A stretch of 64,000 nucleotides of DNA from an uncultured Saprospiraceae bacterium (GTDB lineage: Bacteria; Bacteroidota; Bacteroidia; Chitinophagales; Saprospiraceae). The stretch is taken from NCBI GenBank assembly GCA_938015435.1, contig CALLPN010000028.1, forward strand, positions 1 to 64,000. Direction: 5' to 3'. The notes below the pieces were generated by a model. That model saw only the letters and a list, made by a program, of their open reading frames with translations. It had not been told where the DNA came from and ran no database searches. Shown here in pieces: positions 31,701 to 40,269 of the stretch. The position numbers and the translations under genes are program-made. Position 1 is the stretch's first letter. Each line of letters starts with the position of its first letter.

Positions 31701-32866
31701 CAATTGTTCAGTACAATTCGACCCTTGAGCAAGAGGGCCTAATAATCAATGGACTCGCTGATTGTGAGATAAGCTTTGACTTTCCTTATGACCCAAATTA
31801 TCCTGATATTCTTGTAATTGTTTCTGAGGAAGGCCAATGCATTCCTGAAACTTCCAGCGGGTCGCTAACAAATTATACATTCTATTGTGAAAAAATAGAT
31901 GAAGATAATGACGGATTTTATGCCTATGAAGATTGTAACGATCTCGATCCATTTATTAATCCTGCGGCAGAAGAAATTTGCGATGGTCTTGACAACAATT
32001 GTGATGGAAATGTAGACGAAAATTTTGAATTGATTACATATTATCTAGATGAAGACTCAGATGGATTTGGTGACAATAATAAAACTATCGATGATTGTCA
32101 ATTACCTGAAAACTACGCCGTACAGGCTGGAGATTGCGATGACAGCAATCCAGAAATAAATCCAGATCAAACGGAAATACCATACAATGGCATCGATGAT
32201 GATTGTAATCCTGAGACAAGGGATGATGACATAGACGAAGATGGATTCCTTTTAGCCGATGACTGCGACGACAATGATGACGCTATCAATCCTAATCAAA
32301 CCGAAGTGGCTTACAACGGCATCGACGATGATTGCAATCCATTAACTCTTGATGATGATCTTGATCAGGATGGATTCCTGTTAGCCGATGATTGTAATGA
32401 TAATGATGACGCTATCAATCCTAATCAAACAGAAGTGGCTTACAATGGTAAAGATGATGATTGTAACCCAATGACATTAGATGACGATCTTGATCAAGAT
32501 GGATTCCTATTAGCCGATGATTGTAATGATAATGATTCTTCCATCAATCCAGATGCTGAAGAAATAGCAAACAATGATATAGACGAAAATTGCGATGGAA
32601 ATGATTTGATGACTTCAGCTAAAGAAATAGGAGGCAGATCAATTTCTATCTTTCCCAATCCAGCAAACCACCAAATATTTGTTGATTTTGAAGGGATTGA
32701 AAATTTCTCAATTGCACTTTACGACCTTTTAGGAAACCTCATTATTACCCAAGATAACATCAAGGAAATTCAAGTATCAGATTTACCTCAAGGTCAATAT
32801 TTATTTGTCTTAATAGATACAAATACAAGAGAAAAAATAATTGACAAAATTGTAATCGCACATTAA
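28793..32866 (+). CDS. Large surface protein paralogous to 20817-25073: C25-like N-terminus, MopE-type repeats, T9SS sorting domain
   Basis: VLLLVEQSLTSTLQDKLDQWKLNAEGDGWSV...LKSLFIFGDIAVPYSG, AHGSGGGTYVS, FASSFGSYFGDWDVNN, QGDPTLRME, DCDD repeats, C-terminal ISIFPNPANHQIFVDF...GQYLFVLIDTNTREKIIDKIVIAH. Confidence 0.82.
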   Translation: MIYFRFNLSILLVFILSAYANLNAQVPINDNLSTLRAEQTDGNKIKLIWDSNDLNNEPLLIERSEVRNQFTIITESAIDGEFIDQNTELGKIYTYKLTNSLKKWEINVGFEIPRVDYRGRVLLLVEQSLTSTLQDKLDQWKLNAEGDGWSVVQRNVSKSSTVVEVKDIIKQEYSSQDGLKSLFIFGDIAVPYSGSTAYDGHADHGPAWPTDVFYTDMDESWTDHLVNIPFGNQRLSNIPGDGKYDNNSLSESELELGRVDLSNMILFPKSELELLETYLDKNNDFKMRKIMPKIQAFARDNFGTTDSGIGPAKYYPNLVGVDNFKTGSYRDELNNDSYLFAHGSGGGTYVSAQGISTTELMVTDSLQAIFASSFGSYFGDWDVNNSYLRAQLCTGTVLTSTWSMSKYNNMALGNTIGSDVRNKHAEINTWNKRVVSIQGDPTLRMEMGNPIDELSMEMEGANVKITWEYEYADIDQITHFNIYRKSNSKNRFELIAHLNSDIVTYTDTGLTESGTTQYMVRAEYLESTPSGSYYNQGIGVPKEIEVPTIDLDNDGYDSYMDCNDQVASINPDMEENPNNQVDDNCNGIIDEEDIDQDGYYNDIDCNDEDAAINPLAEEIINNGIDENCDGIDDLQNECYEYSGLPQKTFFSPFSFDFNVTICDELDGMPIDQQVKPNDAFAFDGENGRSYTFSFCQGYDENVWKAFILVFPYNEITGQIGPLLDYKEDCEYTFTIDSASTTPDILIVIKDKNKCHLNINDLTPNGFLSLSCAYIDLDEDGYYDYEECDDFNANVNPDQVEIPFNGLDDDCDESTLDDDGDQDGYGINDDCDDTDPAINPSALEISGNMIDDNCNGIIDEDDADGDGYSSDVDCDDTNPLVNPDSYDYPNNGLDDDCNGVAAEVDSCTYYFWGPYDDLAGITDYCTDEPINSGYKAFAANSYEIKNLTPEVRYVYSFCENFDFSIWSPLITIVQYNSTLEQEGLIINGLADCEISFDFPYDPNYPDILVIVSEEGQCIPETSSGSLTNYTFYCEKIDEDNDGFYAYEDCNDLDPFINPAAEEICDGLDNNCDGNVDENFELITYYLDEDSDGFGDNNKTIDDCQLPENYAVQAGDCDDSNPEINPDQTEIPYNGIDDDCNPETRDDDIDEDGFLLADDCDDNDDAINPNQTEVAYNGIDDDCNPLTLDDDLDQDGFLLADDCNDNDDAINPNQTEVAYNGKDDDCNPMTLDDDLDQDGFLLADDCNDNDSSINPDAEEIANNDIDENCDGNDLMTSAKEIGGRSISIFPNPANHQIFVDFEGIENFSIALYDLLGNLIITQDNIKEIQVSDLPQGQYLFVLIDTNTREKIIDKIVIAH
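32226..32610 (+). repeat. Tandem 129-bp (43-aa) DCDD repeats
   Basis: GFLLADDC(D/N)DNDDAINPNQTEVAYNG(I/K)DDDCNPxTLDDDLDQD repeated with 43-aa period. Confidence 0.85.
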
Positions 32867-33182
32867 AACATACTTCCGTAAAGTAACATATTTTGATTCA
32901 CCGATGGGTTGAAAAAATCTCTAACATTATTAATATTTTGAAAAGTCAAAATATTATAACTCCGTATATTTGATATTTTTAAATCATTATAATCAGCTTC
33001 TAAATTAATTACTATTCCAAAATAAACATCGTGTATACCTACCGTATTGAGATTATTTAAAAAAAAGTATCTTAATGGTTCAATTGCGTTAAACCTTTCG
33101 AAGTCCGATAGGTCTAACAATAATGCACTACCCTATGGTTGTATAAAATAGGTGGTGCAAATAACCTAATAGAAACACCACC

Positions 33183-34826
33183 ATGGATCGGAGATCATTA
33201 CTTACCAGTGCCTTTGGAAAGAATAAAGTAAAATCAGCACCTAGTAAACAAGAAACCCTTGTTATGTCTTTAGCTCCTTATATAGGTGATTGGACAGCAG
33301 ATACAGCAGCTCATCTTTTGAGAAGGACTACATTTGGCCCTTCCTTACAAGATATCAACCAATCCCTATCGAATGGACTAGATCAGACCGTATCTACTTT
33401 ATTGGCTGACACACCCCTACCGTCCTTACCGATCAATTACTCTTTCCAAAATGATCCTACTACTCCAGTCGGTGATACATGGGTAAATAAACCGCATGAC
33501 GCCTCCATCATGAATCTCAATACTTCCAGAAATGTCTCACTCAATGGATGGCAAATGGGATTATTTAATGAAGGTGAGATGTCGATCAGAGAAAAACTAG
33601 TCCTCTTTTGGCATAATCATTTTGTAACTTCTGATATCACTTTGGCAGGATATAACTTCCACTATCTCGATACAATAAGAAAAAATGCATTAGGGAATTT
33701 CAGAACATTAGCTGAAGAGATTACAGTATCTCCATCTATGCTACTCTATCTAAACGGTAATGAAAACACAAGAGAAGCTCCCAATGAAAATTATTCCAGA
33801 GAACTACTCGAACTATTCACTATAGGAAAAGGAGATGCTGCAGGTCCTGGAGACTATACTCACTATACAGAAGATGATGTAGTCGCATTAGCAAAGTCCC
33901 TTACAGGATGGCGATCAATAAATGTCGATGGTATCGTGGGCAGTGTATTTAGACCTAATAGACACGACGAAAGTGACAAACAGTTATCTCCAAGGTTCAA
34001 TGATGCGATCATAGAAAATGGAGGCGAGAATGAATACAAAACAGTAATAGATATCATCCTTCAACAAAGTGAAACCGCACGTTTCATTAGTAGAAGATTA
34101 TATATTTGGTTCGTAGGTTCTTATATAGATAGTAATATTGAAGCAAATATCATAGAGCCAATGGCTGCCTTGATAAGAGAAAATAATTATGAGATAAAGC
34201 CCGCTCTTGACGCATTACTCAGAAGCGAGCACTTCTATAGTAGTTCGGTTAGAGGATGCATGGTAAATCATCCTATTGATTTCATATTCAAAATGTTCAA
34301 TTCATTTGAAGTAGTAATACCGGATACGGTTTCCACTAAGTATAGAACGTGGGTATTAATATACAGAGCATTATTACCACTAGATATGGTAATCCTCAAA
34401 CATCCAAGCGTAGCTGGATGGAAAGCTTTCTATCAAGGTCCACAATATTATGAGACTTGGGCCAATTCTGCTTCTCTCCCACTTCGAGAAAAAGTAGTAA
34501 ATACATTATTGGAAGGATTCACTGTAAGTCAGCAAGTAATCAGAATAGAGACCCTTACTATGATTACCAAACTAAATGACTCTCTGAATCCAACCTCCCT
34601 AATCGTAGAATTAACGAACCTACTTTTCCCTTACCCTATATCAGAAGATCAGATAACATATTTGAAAGACATATTGATTCCTGGGTTACCAGATTTCGAA
34701 TGGACTGTAGAATACTCAGAATATTTAGATGATCCTACTGATAATGATAAGCGGATAGCAATAGAGAATAAACTTAAAGCACTATTTGGGGCAATCCTCA
34801 AAATGCCAGAGAATTATTTAATCTAA
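33183..34826 (+). CDS. DUF1800 family protein
   Basis: AAHLLRRTTFGPS, REKLVLFWHNHFVTS, NENYSRELLELFTIGKG, DVVALAKSLTGW. Confidence 0.92.
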   Translation: MDRRSLLTSAFGKNKVKSAPSKQETLVMSLAPYIGDWTADTAAHLLRRTTFGPSLQDINQSLSNGLDQTVSTLLADTPLPSLPINYSFQNDPTTPVGDTWVNKPHDASIMNLNTSRNVSLNGWQMGLFNEGEMSIREKLVLFWHNHFVTSDITLAGYNFHYLDTIRKNALGNFRTLAEEITVSPSMLLYLNGNENTREAPNENYSRELLELFTIGKGDAAGPGDYTHYTEDDVVALAKSLTGWRSINVDGIVGSVFRPNRHDESDKQLSPRFNDAIIENGGENEYKTVIDIILQQSETARFISRRLYIWFVGSYIDSNIEANIIEPMAALIRENNYEIKPALDALLRSEHFYSSSVRGCMVNHPIDFIFKMFNSFEVVIPDTVSTKYRTWVLIYRALLPLDMVILKHPSVAGWKAFYQGPQYYETWANSASLPLREKVVNTLLEGFTVSQQVIRIETLTMITKLNDSLNPTSLIVELTNLLFPYPISEDQITYLKDILIPGLPDFEWTVEYSEYLDDPTDNDKRIAIENKLKALFGAILKMPENYLI

Positions 34827-34888
34827 TATTTTCGACAACTTAAGTTTATTGCTCACAACATTCAAAGCGAATTTTCAAAATTATTGAT

Positions 34889-36442
34889 ATGAAAAGAAGG
34901 TCCTTTATAAAAGCAAGTTCTATTGCCAGTACTCCTTTGGTACTTGGAGGTGTCTCAGTGGCTCCATTAGTTAATAATACATTCTCAAATTTTGTGAATC
35001 TAGACTCGGATAGAGTCTTAGTACTTATCCAATTGAGTGGTGGAAACGATGGATTAAACACACTTATTCCATTAGATCAATATGAAAATTTAGTAGGCGT
35101 AAGACCTCAAATAGTATTGCCAGAAAGTGAAATTATCACTCTCAAAGATAATTTAGGTCTCCACCCTAGCATGACCGCTATGAAGAGTGTGTTCGATGAT
35201 GGACACATCGGAATTATACAAGGAGTAGGATACCCAAATCAAAATAGATCACACTTCCGATCTACAGATATATGGCATACCGCCTCTTCGGCAGACACTT
35301 ACTTAAGCACAGGTTGGTTAGGTCGTTACTTTGATCACTTCCACCCTGATTATCCAGAAGCGTTCCCTAATGAAGATTGCCCTGATCCCTTTGCATTGAC
35401 AATTGGCTCATCAGTCTCCGAAACTTGCCAAGGTATGTCAGGAAACTTTAGTCTCGCATTAGTAGACCCTGATAATCTTGATCAACTAGCCACTCCTGTC
35501 AATAATGAAATTAGTGAAGGATGTTATGCTAATAAACTAGATTTTTTGACTAAGACTATAGAGCAAACAAATGCTTATGGATCTGTCATTAAAGATGCCA
35601 ATGATCTGGGAACTAACATTTCTACTCTATACAATGAAAATGACCAACTTGCTCAAAAATTAAAATTAGTAGCCAAGCTTATCAAAGGTGGATTGCGTAC
35701 AAAAGTTTATGTCGTAAGTCTTGGAGGATTTGATACACATGCTGGACAAGTAGTAGAAGGAGAAACATCAACAGGAGCACACGCAGAGCTACTTAGAGAG
35801 CTCTCAGAAGGGATCTACGCATTCCATGAAGATCTTAAAGCCCTCGACCTATTTGATCGAGTAGCAGGGATGACATACTCGGAATTTGGTCGTAGAATAA
35901 GATCAAACTTCAGTAATGGTACAGACCATGGTACTGCAGCTCCGCTAATGGTATTTGGCTCTTGTGTCCTACCTAATGTACATGGAGAAAATGCTGAAAT
36001 ATCAATGGATGTAGATGACCAAGAAGGTGTACCGATGCAATACGATTTTAGATCTGTATACGGCTCAGTACTTTCAGATTGGCTAGAAGTAGATGAGGAT
36101 GTGATCAATGATGTTCTAGAAGGAGAATTTCAAAAGATCGACTTATTTGCAGATTGTTCAACGGTATCTACCATAGAAAATGATAGCCAATCTATTGCGA
36201 TGCGTATCTTCCCTAACCCTACTGATCAAAAAATAACTCTAGAATTTGAATCCAAAGGTGAGCTTATAAAAATCAGTATGTTTGACACTCTAGGGCACGA
36301 AGTTAAAGTCATAACTAATCAATTTAGGAGTAGTGGATTACATACCTTACAGATCGACATTAGCGAATTTCCACTAGGTCCATACTTCGTAAGGATACAA
36401 ACCAAGAAAGCTCAGAAGACAGTGCGGATTGTTAAAATATAA
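34889..36442 (+). CDS. DUF1501 family protein with T9SS sorting domain
   Basis: MKRRSFIKASS Tat-like start, LIQLSGGNDGLNTLIP, GGFDTHAGQ, TYSEFGRRIRSNFSNGTDHGTAAPLMVFG, C-terminal MRIFPNPTDQKITLEF. Confidence 0.93.
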   Translation: MKRRSFIKASSIASTPLVLGGVSVAPLVNNTFSNFVNLDSDRVLVLIQLSGGNDGLNTLIPLDQYENLVGVRPQIVLPESEIITLKDNLGLHPSMTAMKSVFDDGHIGIIQGVGYPNQNRSHFRSTDIWHTASSADTYLSTGWLGRYFDHFHPDYPEAFPNEDCPDPFALTIGSSVSETCQGMSGNFSLALVDPDNLDQLATPVNNEISEGCYANKLDFLTKTIEQTNAYGSVIKDANDLGTNISTLYNENDQLAQKLKLVAKLIKGGLRTKVYVVSLGGFDTHAGQVVEGETSTGAHAELLRELSEGIYAFHEDLKALDLFDRVAGMTYSEFGRRIRSNFSNGTDHGTAAPLMVFGSCVLPNVHGENAEISMDVDDQEGVPMQYDFRSVYGSVLSDWLEVDEDVINDVLEGEFQKIDLFADCSTVSTIENDSQSIAMRIFPNPTDQKITLEFESKGELIKISMFDTLGHEVKVITNQFRSSGLHTLQIDISEFPLGPYFVRIQTKKAQKTVRIVKI

Positions 36443-36476
36443 GTTTTGTTTTTTTCTGATCGTCAAGCGTGACGAA

Positions 36477-36559
36477 CGTAGAGATTAATGAACAGAATTA
36501 TTTATAATAACTCTAAGCTTAGAATCATGCTTCAAAACTTCTGCTCATCAATCTCTGCG
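36477..36559. repeat. Long imperfect inverted repeat (21-nt arms) between convergent genes
   Basis: cgtagagattaatgaacagaa (36477-36497) versus reverse complement of ttctgctcatcaatctctgcg (36539-36559): 18/21 identical. Confidence 0.7.
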
Positions 36560-36737
36560 AGCATAATGATTACTACGTTTCCTATCTTCTAGTTTAAATC
36601 AACAAATTAGACAAAAAAAGAAATATTTAACCCTCTGAAATAATAAGATGGCTCCATCTTATTAATGGTGTTATCTCTAATAAAAAATCTACTATTAACT
36701 TCTAGAAACACAACAATTTCACTCGATCCAATTACTA

Positions 36738-38399
36738 TTACATTTTCACAAAACGCTTAATATCTAAATGCGTATTCTGATCATTGTAAATATTTAAATA
36801 GTAAATTCCTTCGGTCAAATCATTTACATCAATAAGATCTCCAGATTGATATATTACATTTCGCAATACTCTCCCAGTGCCATCTACAAGCTGAATAGTC
36901 AATGACTCATAACCTGACTCCACCTGAATCATGTCTGACGTAGGATTAGGATATACTATTAGATCCACTTTTTTAATCGAGACATCTACCGCTACCACTT
37001 TTGAGTATGCGAACCTTCCATCAAAGTCAAATTGTTTTAACCTATAGTAATTAGAACCTTGCGTTGGAGATTGATCTATATATTCGTATGTCAATTCTTC
37101 AGAAGATTGCCCTTCACCGTCTACAAAGTCTAATGTTGTCCAAGACAAACCGTCATCACTTCTTTCGATATCCCAACCACTGTTATCAATTTCTGTAAGA
37201 GTCTCCCATGACAATAGTACATTTTCGTCATCGAGCTCAGCTACAAAGTTGTTATATTCGATCGGTAATACTACACCATTGAGGATCGTTATATCCCCAT
37301 TAGCATCAAACGGATCTGACCACTTAGTATTGGTATATATATCGCTACCCGTCAAGGTCAATAGAAATGCTTCCAAATTGTCTTTTTCAGTATTAGACAA
37401 ATTAAGATTACCTCCACCACCATTGAGGCGATTATCTAGATTGTTATTCCCTCCCACATTAGGTATATCATCATAGTGTTCGATCACATCTTGAAGCGTA
37501 ATTAAACTACCATCATGCATAAACGGTCCATTTAATACACCACTTGGATTCACCATATCTCTTAATGAAGGCGAACGAGTATTCGATACATCCAAACCAG
37601 ATGGATCTCCAGCTACACCAACGACTCCATTGTTATTACTATTAGGATCAATGTCAAATTCAGGTGCTCGGTGACAAGAATTACACCCTGCCCCATTATT
37701 GTTAGCATTGCTCATAAACAAATCTTTACCTGCATTTTCAGCAGCTGTAAAATTTGGAAAATTTGCATTATTGTTTCCTACTTGAGCTCTACCTACATCA
37801 TACTTAGAATCAAAAGATTGTATACTTCGGACAAACTGCGCTAAAGCATTTTGGAGTTTCGCTTCCGTAATAGTAGCATCTCCATAAATAGATGTAAATA
37901 GATTTTGGTAATCCGCCATTCCTTCCAACTCCGAAATCAAATCATTGATACTTGGGTCACCATTCGCTCCGCTGTAACCCATTTCTATATGATCTTGTAT
38001 CGGCATAGTAGTTTGTATTTCTAAACTACCCGCTCGTTCGTCCCAGAAAAACTTCTGCTCTTCGCCAAATCGCGTATTGACTAATCTCGTTGAATGACGG
38101 CCTGTCACACCATTAACACCAACACTCTGAACGACATTATCGCCAAATGCAAATTCCTGTTTATGGCAACTGGCACATGAAACTTCATCATTGACAGAAA
38201 GACGTTTATCATAGAAAAGAATCCTTCCTAAGGTCGCTTCCTCATTTGTAATGTTATTACTATTAGGGGTATTATCTCTATTGATATAACTAGGTACCGA
38301 TTGACTTTCGTAATTGGGCAGTAAGTTTAAATCAATTGTTCCAGCAGTCATGACCATCACGATTATAATCAAAAGTGGAGTAAAGTAATTTTTATTCAT
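36738..38399 (-). CDS. Di-heme cytochrome c peroxidase-like protein with T9SS C-terminal domain
   Basis: CASCHKQEF and CNSCHRAPEF, LGRILFYDKRLSVNDEVSC, GPFMHDGSLITLQDVIEHYD, then Fn3-like ALDDENVLLSWETLTEIDNSGWDIERS segment and VDLIVYPNPTSDMIQVESG. Confidence 0.92.
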   Translation of the reverse strand: MNKNYFTPLLIIIVMVMTAGTIDLNLLPNYESQSVPSYINRDNTPNSNNITNEEATLGRILFYDKRLSVNDEVSCASCHKQEFAFGDNVVQSVGVNGVTGRHSTRLVNTRFGEEQKFFWDERAGSLEIQTTMPIQDHIEMGYSGANGDPSINDLISELEGMADYQNLFTSIYGDATITEAKLQNALAQFVRSIQSFDSKYDVGRAQVGNNNANFPNFTAAENAGKDLFMSNANNNGAGCNSCHRAPEFDIDPNSNNNGVVGVAGDPSGLDVSNTRSPSLRDMVNPSGVLNGPFMHDGSLITLQDVIEHYDDIPNVGGNNNLDNRLNGGGGNLNLSNTEKDNLEAFLLTLTGSDIYTNTKWSDPFDANGDITILNGVVLPIEYNNFVAELDDENVLLSWETLTEIDNSGWDIERSDDGLSWTTLDFVDGEGQSSEELTYEYIDQSPTQGSNYYRLKQFDFDGRFAYSKVVAVDVSIKKVDLIVYPNPTSDMIQVESGYESLTIQLVDGTGRVLRNVIYQSGDLIDVNDLTEGIYYLNIYNDQNTHLDIKRFVKM

Positions 38400-38538
38400 A
38401 GCTTTATTTTTTTGATATTAAATAAATATTTGGGATCAACTCAATATTGTATTTAATCAATTAAAGATGGGATGGGAATTATGGCTTTCTTCTTAAATAT
38501 TTTGTACTCAAAAGAGTATGCCTATTCCAAAAAAAACA

Positions 38539-38559
38539 GCACCGTCCCACCGACGATGC
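38539..38559 (-). terminator. Intrinsic terminator downstream of 38588-40039
   Basis: gcaccgtc-ccacc-gacgatgc stem-loop with an A-run on + (T-tract on -) at 38529-38536. Confidence 0.65.
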
Positions 38560-38587
38560 CATCTTTAATCAATACTTCCGACGTTAT

Positions 38588-40039
38588 TTATTGAGGCTGA
38601 CGTTTCAACCTAAATTCATTAATACCATCAGAAATTTCGTATCCTAGCCTCAATCCTTCAGCACAATCCATTCTTATATGTACTCCCAAAGGAAGTCTTG
38701 AGAAGGCATTTTCTTCCGCCATATCGCTAAACTTCTTAAAATTACGCGGCGTTCCTTGAAACTCAGTAGCACCTTGGTGCGTACGATCCGTAAAGTTGGT
38801 TTGGTCGCCGAAGTAATTAATAAATATTCCTCCAGCAGCCGAAGCGAAACATGAATGGCCGGATGGATATCCAGGAAAACTTGGATTAGCCCAATAGATC
38901 AATCTATATAGATTAGTCTGATAATCAGGATCAATAAAATCATGGATATAATTACTTGGTCTCATTACCATATGTTCGTATTTATACTTCCACGTAGATA
39001 CTGCAGCATCGTTCATAGAGAATCCTAATTTCACTAATAGAGTCAGTGATTCTGCAAGATTGAGATCATATTTTTTGATCAATTGATTCGCTATAGAAAA
39101 TTGTCTTGCGGGTGGACTCACCATTAGATTTTCCACGTCATCACTCCAAAATTCTGCGATCCATAGTTGTTCAGCATCTGTAGTCTTCGCTGCATTATTG
39201 ACAGTGTATGCTTCGAGCATCTCATCATGATAAGCCGTCCCTGCCACATTACTATATTGGATCGGTGCTAATGTAGTCGTCTCATCTGTAGACACAACAA
39301 ACGTACGTACTGACTCCCAATATGGAAACAATGCTCTTTCTGGGTCCGCAGAGTATGTCCAATACCCATCTCCAGTTGGTGGCTCATATGACAATGGCTG
39401 AGGCTCTTGTATCTGCTCTTCTGCTTCTGCATCAGTTTGACTATAAGCAATCACCTGCCCTGCTACATAAGCTCCCCATCTCTTAGAATCTTCACGAACT
39501 TGACTCGTTAGATTATTAGAATTAAAGATCGCCTCTTGTAGATTTTCAAACTGTCCAATAGACTCTCTTTTATCCTGTGGTAGATTGATCATAAAATGAT
39601 CTAACACATCAGCATAAGCTGCATTAAGTGCGATCTCATAATTGATACGACTAGGACGTTGGTTATCACTAATTTCCAAGCCTTGTAGTTTGTCAGTGGT
39701 CGAGATATTATCTCTCATTCCTGACACTGCAGTTTCGTATGCAGCTAGATTCATATAAGCCAGTGCACGTGCTGAAGCATTAGGTCTCATTCCTGTAGAG
39801 TATTGCTCTACTGCTAGCATTTGATCCGTCCAATTGTGGATCAGCTGATTACTTAGACGGTCTACAACACCTTGATTATTATTGTTGCCTGCACCGTTTC
39901 CTCCTTGACCTCCTTTAGGTCTTCCCCTTAATTCTTCAATTGTCGCTCCGTTGGCAAGATCTTCATCTTTTGAACATGACTGAAATATAAGTCCAGTAAT
40001 GAGCAATAGGAAAATTGTTTTTACATAACTTGTTTTCAT
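38588..40039 (-). CDS. Vanadium-dependent haloperoxidase / PAP2-like lipoprotein
   Basis: FPGYPSGHSCFASAAGGIFINYFG, RLPLGVHIRMDCAEGLRLGYEIS; lipobox LIFQSC. Confidence 0.88.
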   Translation of the reverse strand: MKTSYVKTIFLLLITGLIFQSCSKDEDLANGATIEELRGRPKGGQGGNGAGNNNNQGVVDRLSNQLIHNWTDQMLAVEQYSTGMRPNASARALAYMNLAAYETAVSGMRDNISTTDKLQGLEISDNQRPSRINYEIALNAAYADVLDHFMINLPQDKRESIGQFENLQEAIFNSNNLTSQVREDSKRWGAYVAGQVIAYSQTDAEAEEQIQEPQPLSYEPPTGDGYWTYSADPERALFPYWESVRTFVVSTDETTTLAPIQYSNVAGTAYHDEMLEAYTVNNAAKTTDAEQLWIAEFWSDDVENLMVSPPARQFSIANQLIKKYDLNLAESLTLLVKLGFSMNDAAVSTWKYKYEHMVMRPSNYIHDFIDPDYQTNLYRLIYWANPSFPGYPSGHSCFASAAGGIFINYFGDQTNFTDRTHQGATEFQGTPRNFKKFSDMAEENAFSRLPLGVHIRMDCAEGLRLGYEISDGINEFRLKRQPQ

Positions 40040-40269
40040 AACTCAAAAATTTAATAGTGAACAATAAGCTACCAGCTCTACGACATGCATCGTAGTGTAA
40101 TAGCATTAAAAAAGATGAAACTCGATTGGGATCAAAAACAGGTATGATCTGAACTGTACAATACATAGCTCTGAATTAATTGAAAGCTCAAAAAGTCGCT
40201 TTCAACATTTCAGTCCGGTACAGAATACATTGTACAATTGAGGTACTTATTATTATTAATGGACTTATA

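Noticed and set aside
21185-32610. Regular 129-bp repeats considered as a CRISPR or noncoding array
   Set aside because: They lie inside long ORFs, encode the DCDD metal-binding-type motif in frame, and have no short repeat/spacer alternation.
32863-33120. 85-aa minus-strand ORF between 28793-32866 and 33183-34826
   Set aside because: No recognisable motif, abuts the end of the upstream gene, A/T-rich sequence makes chance ORFs likely.
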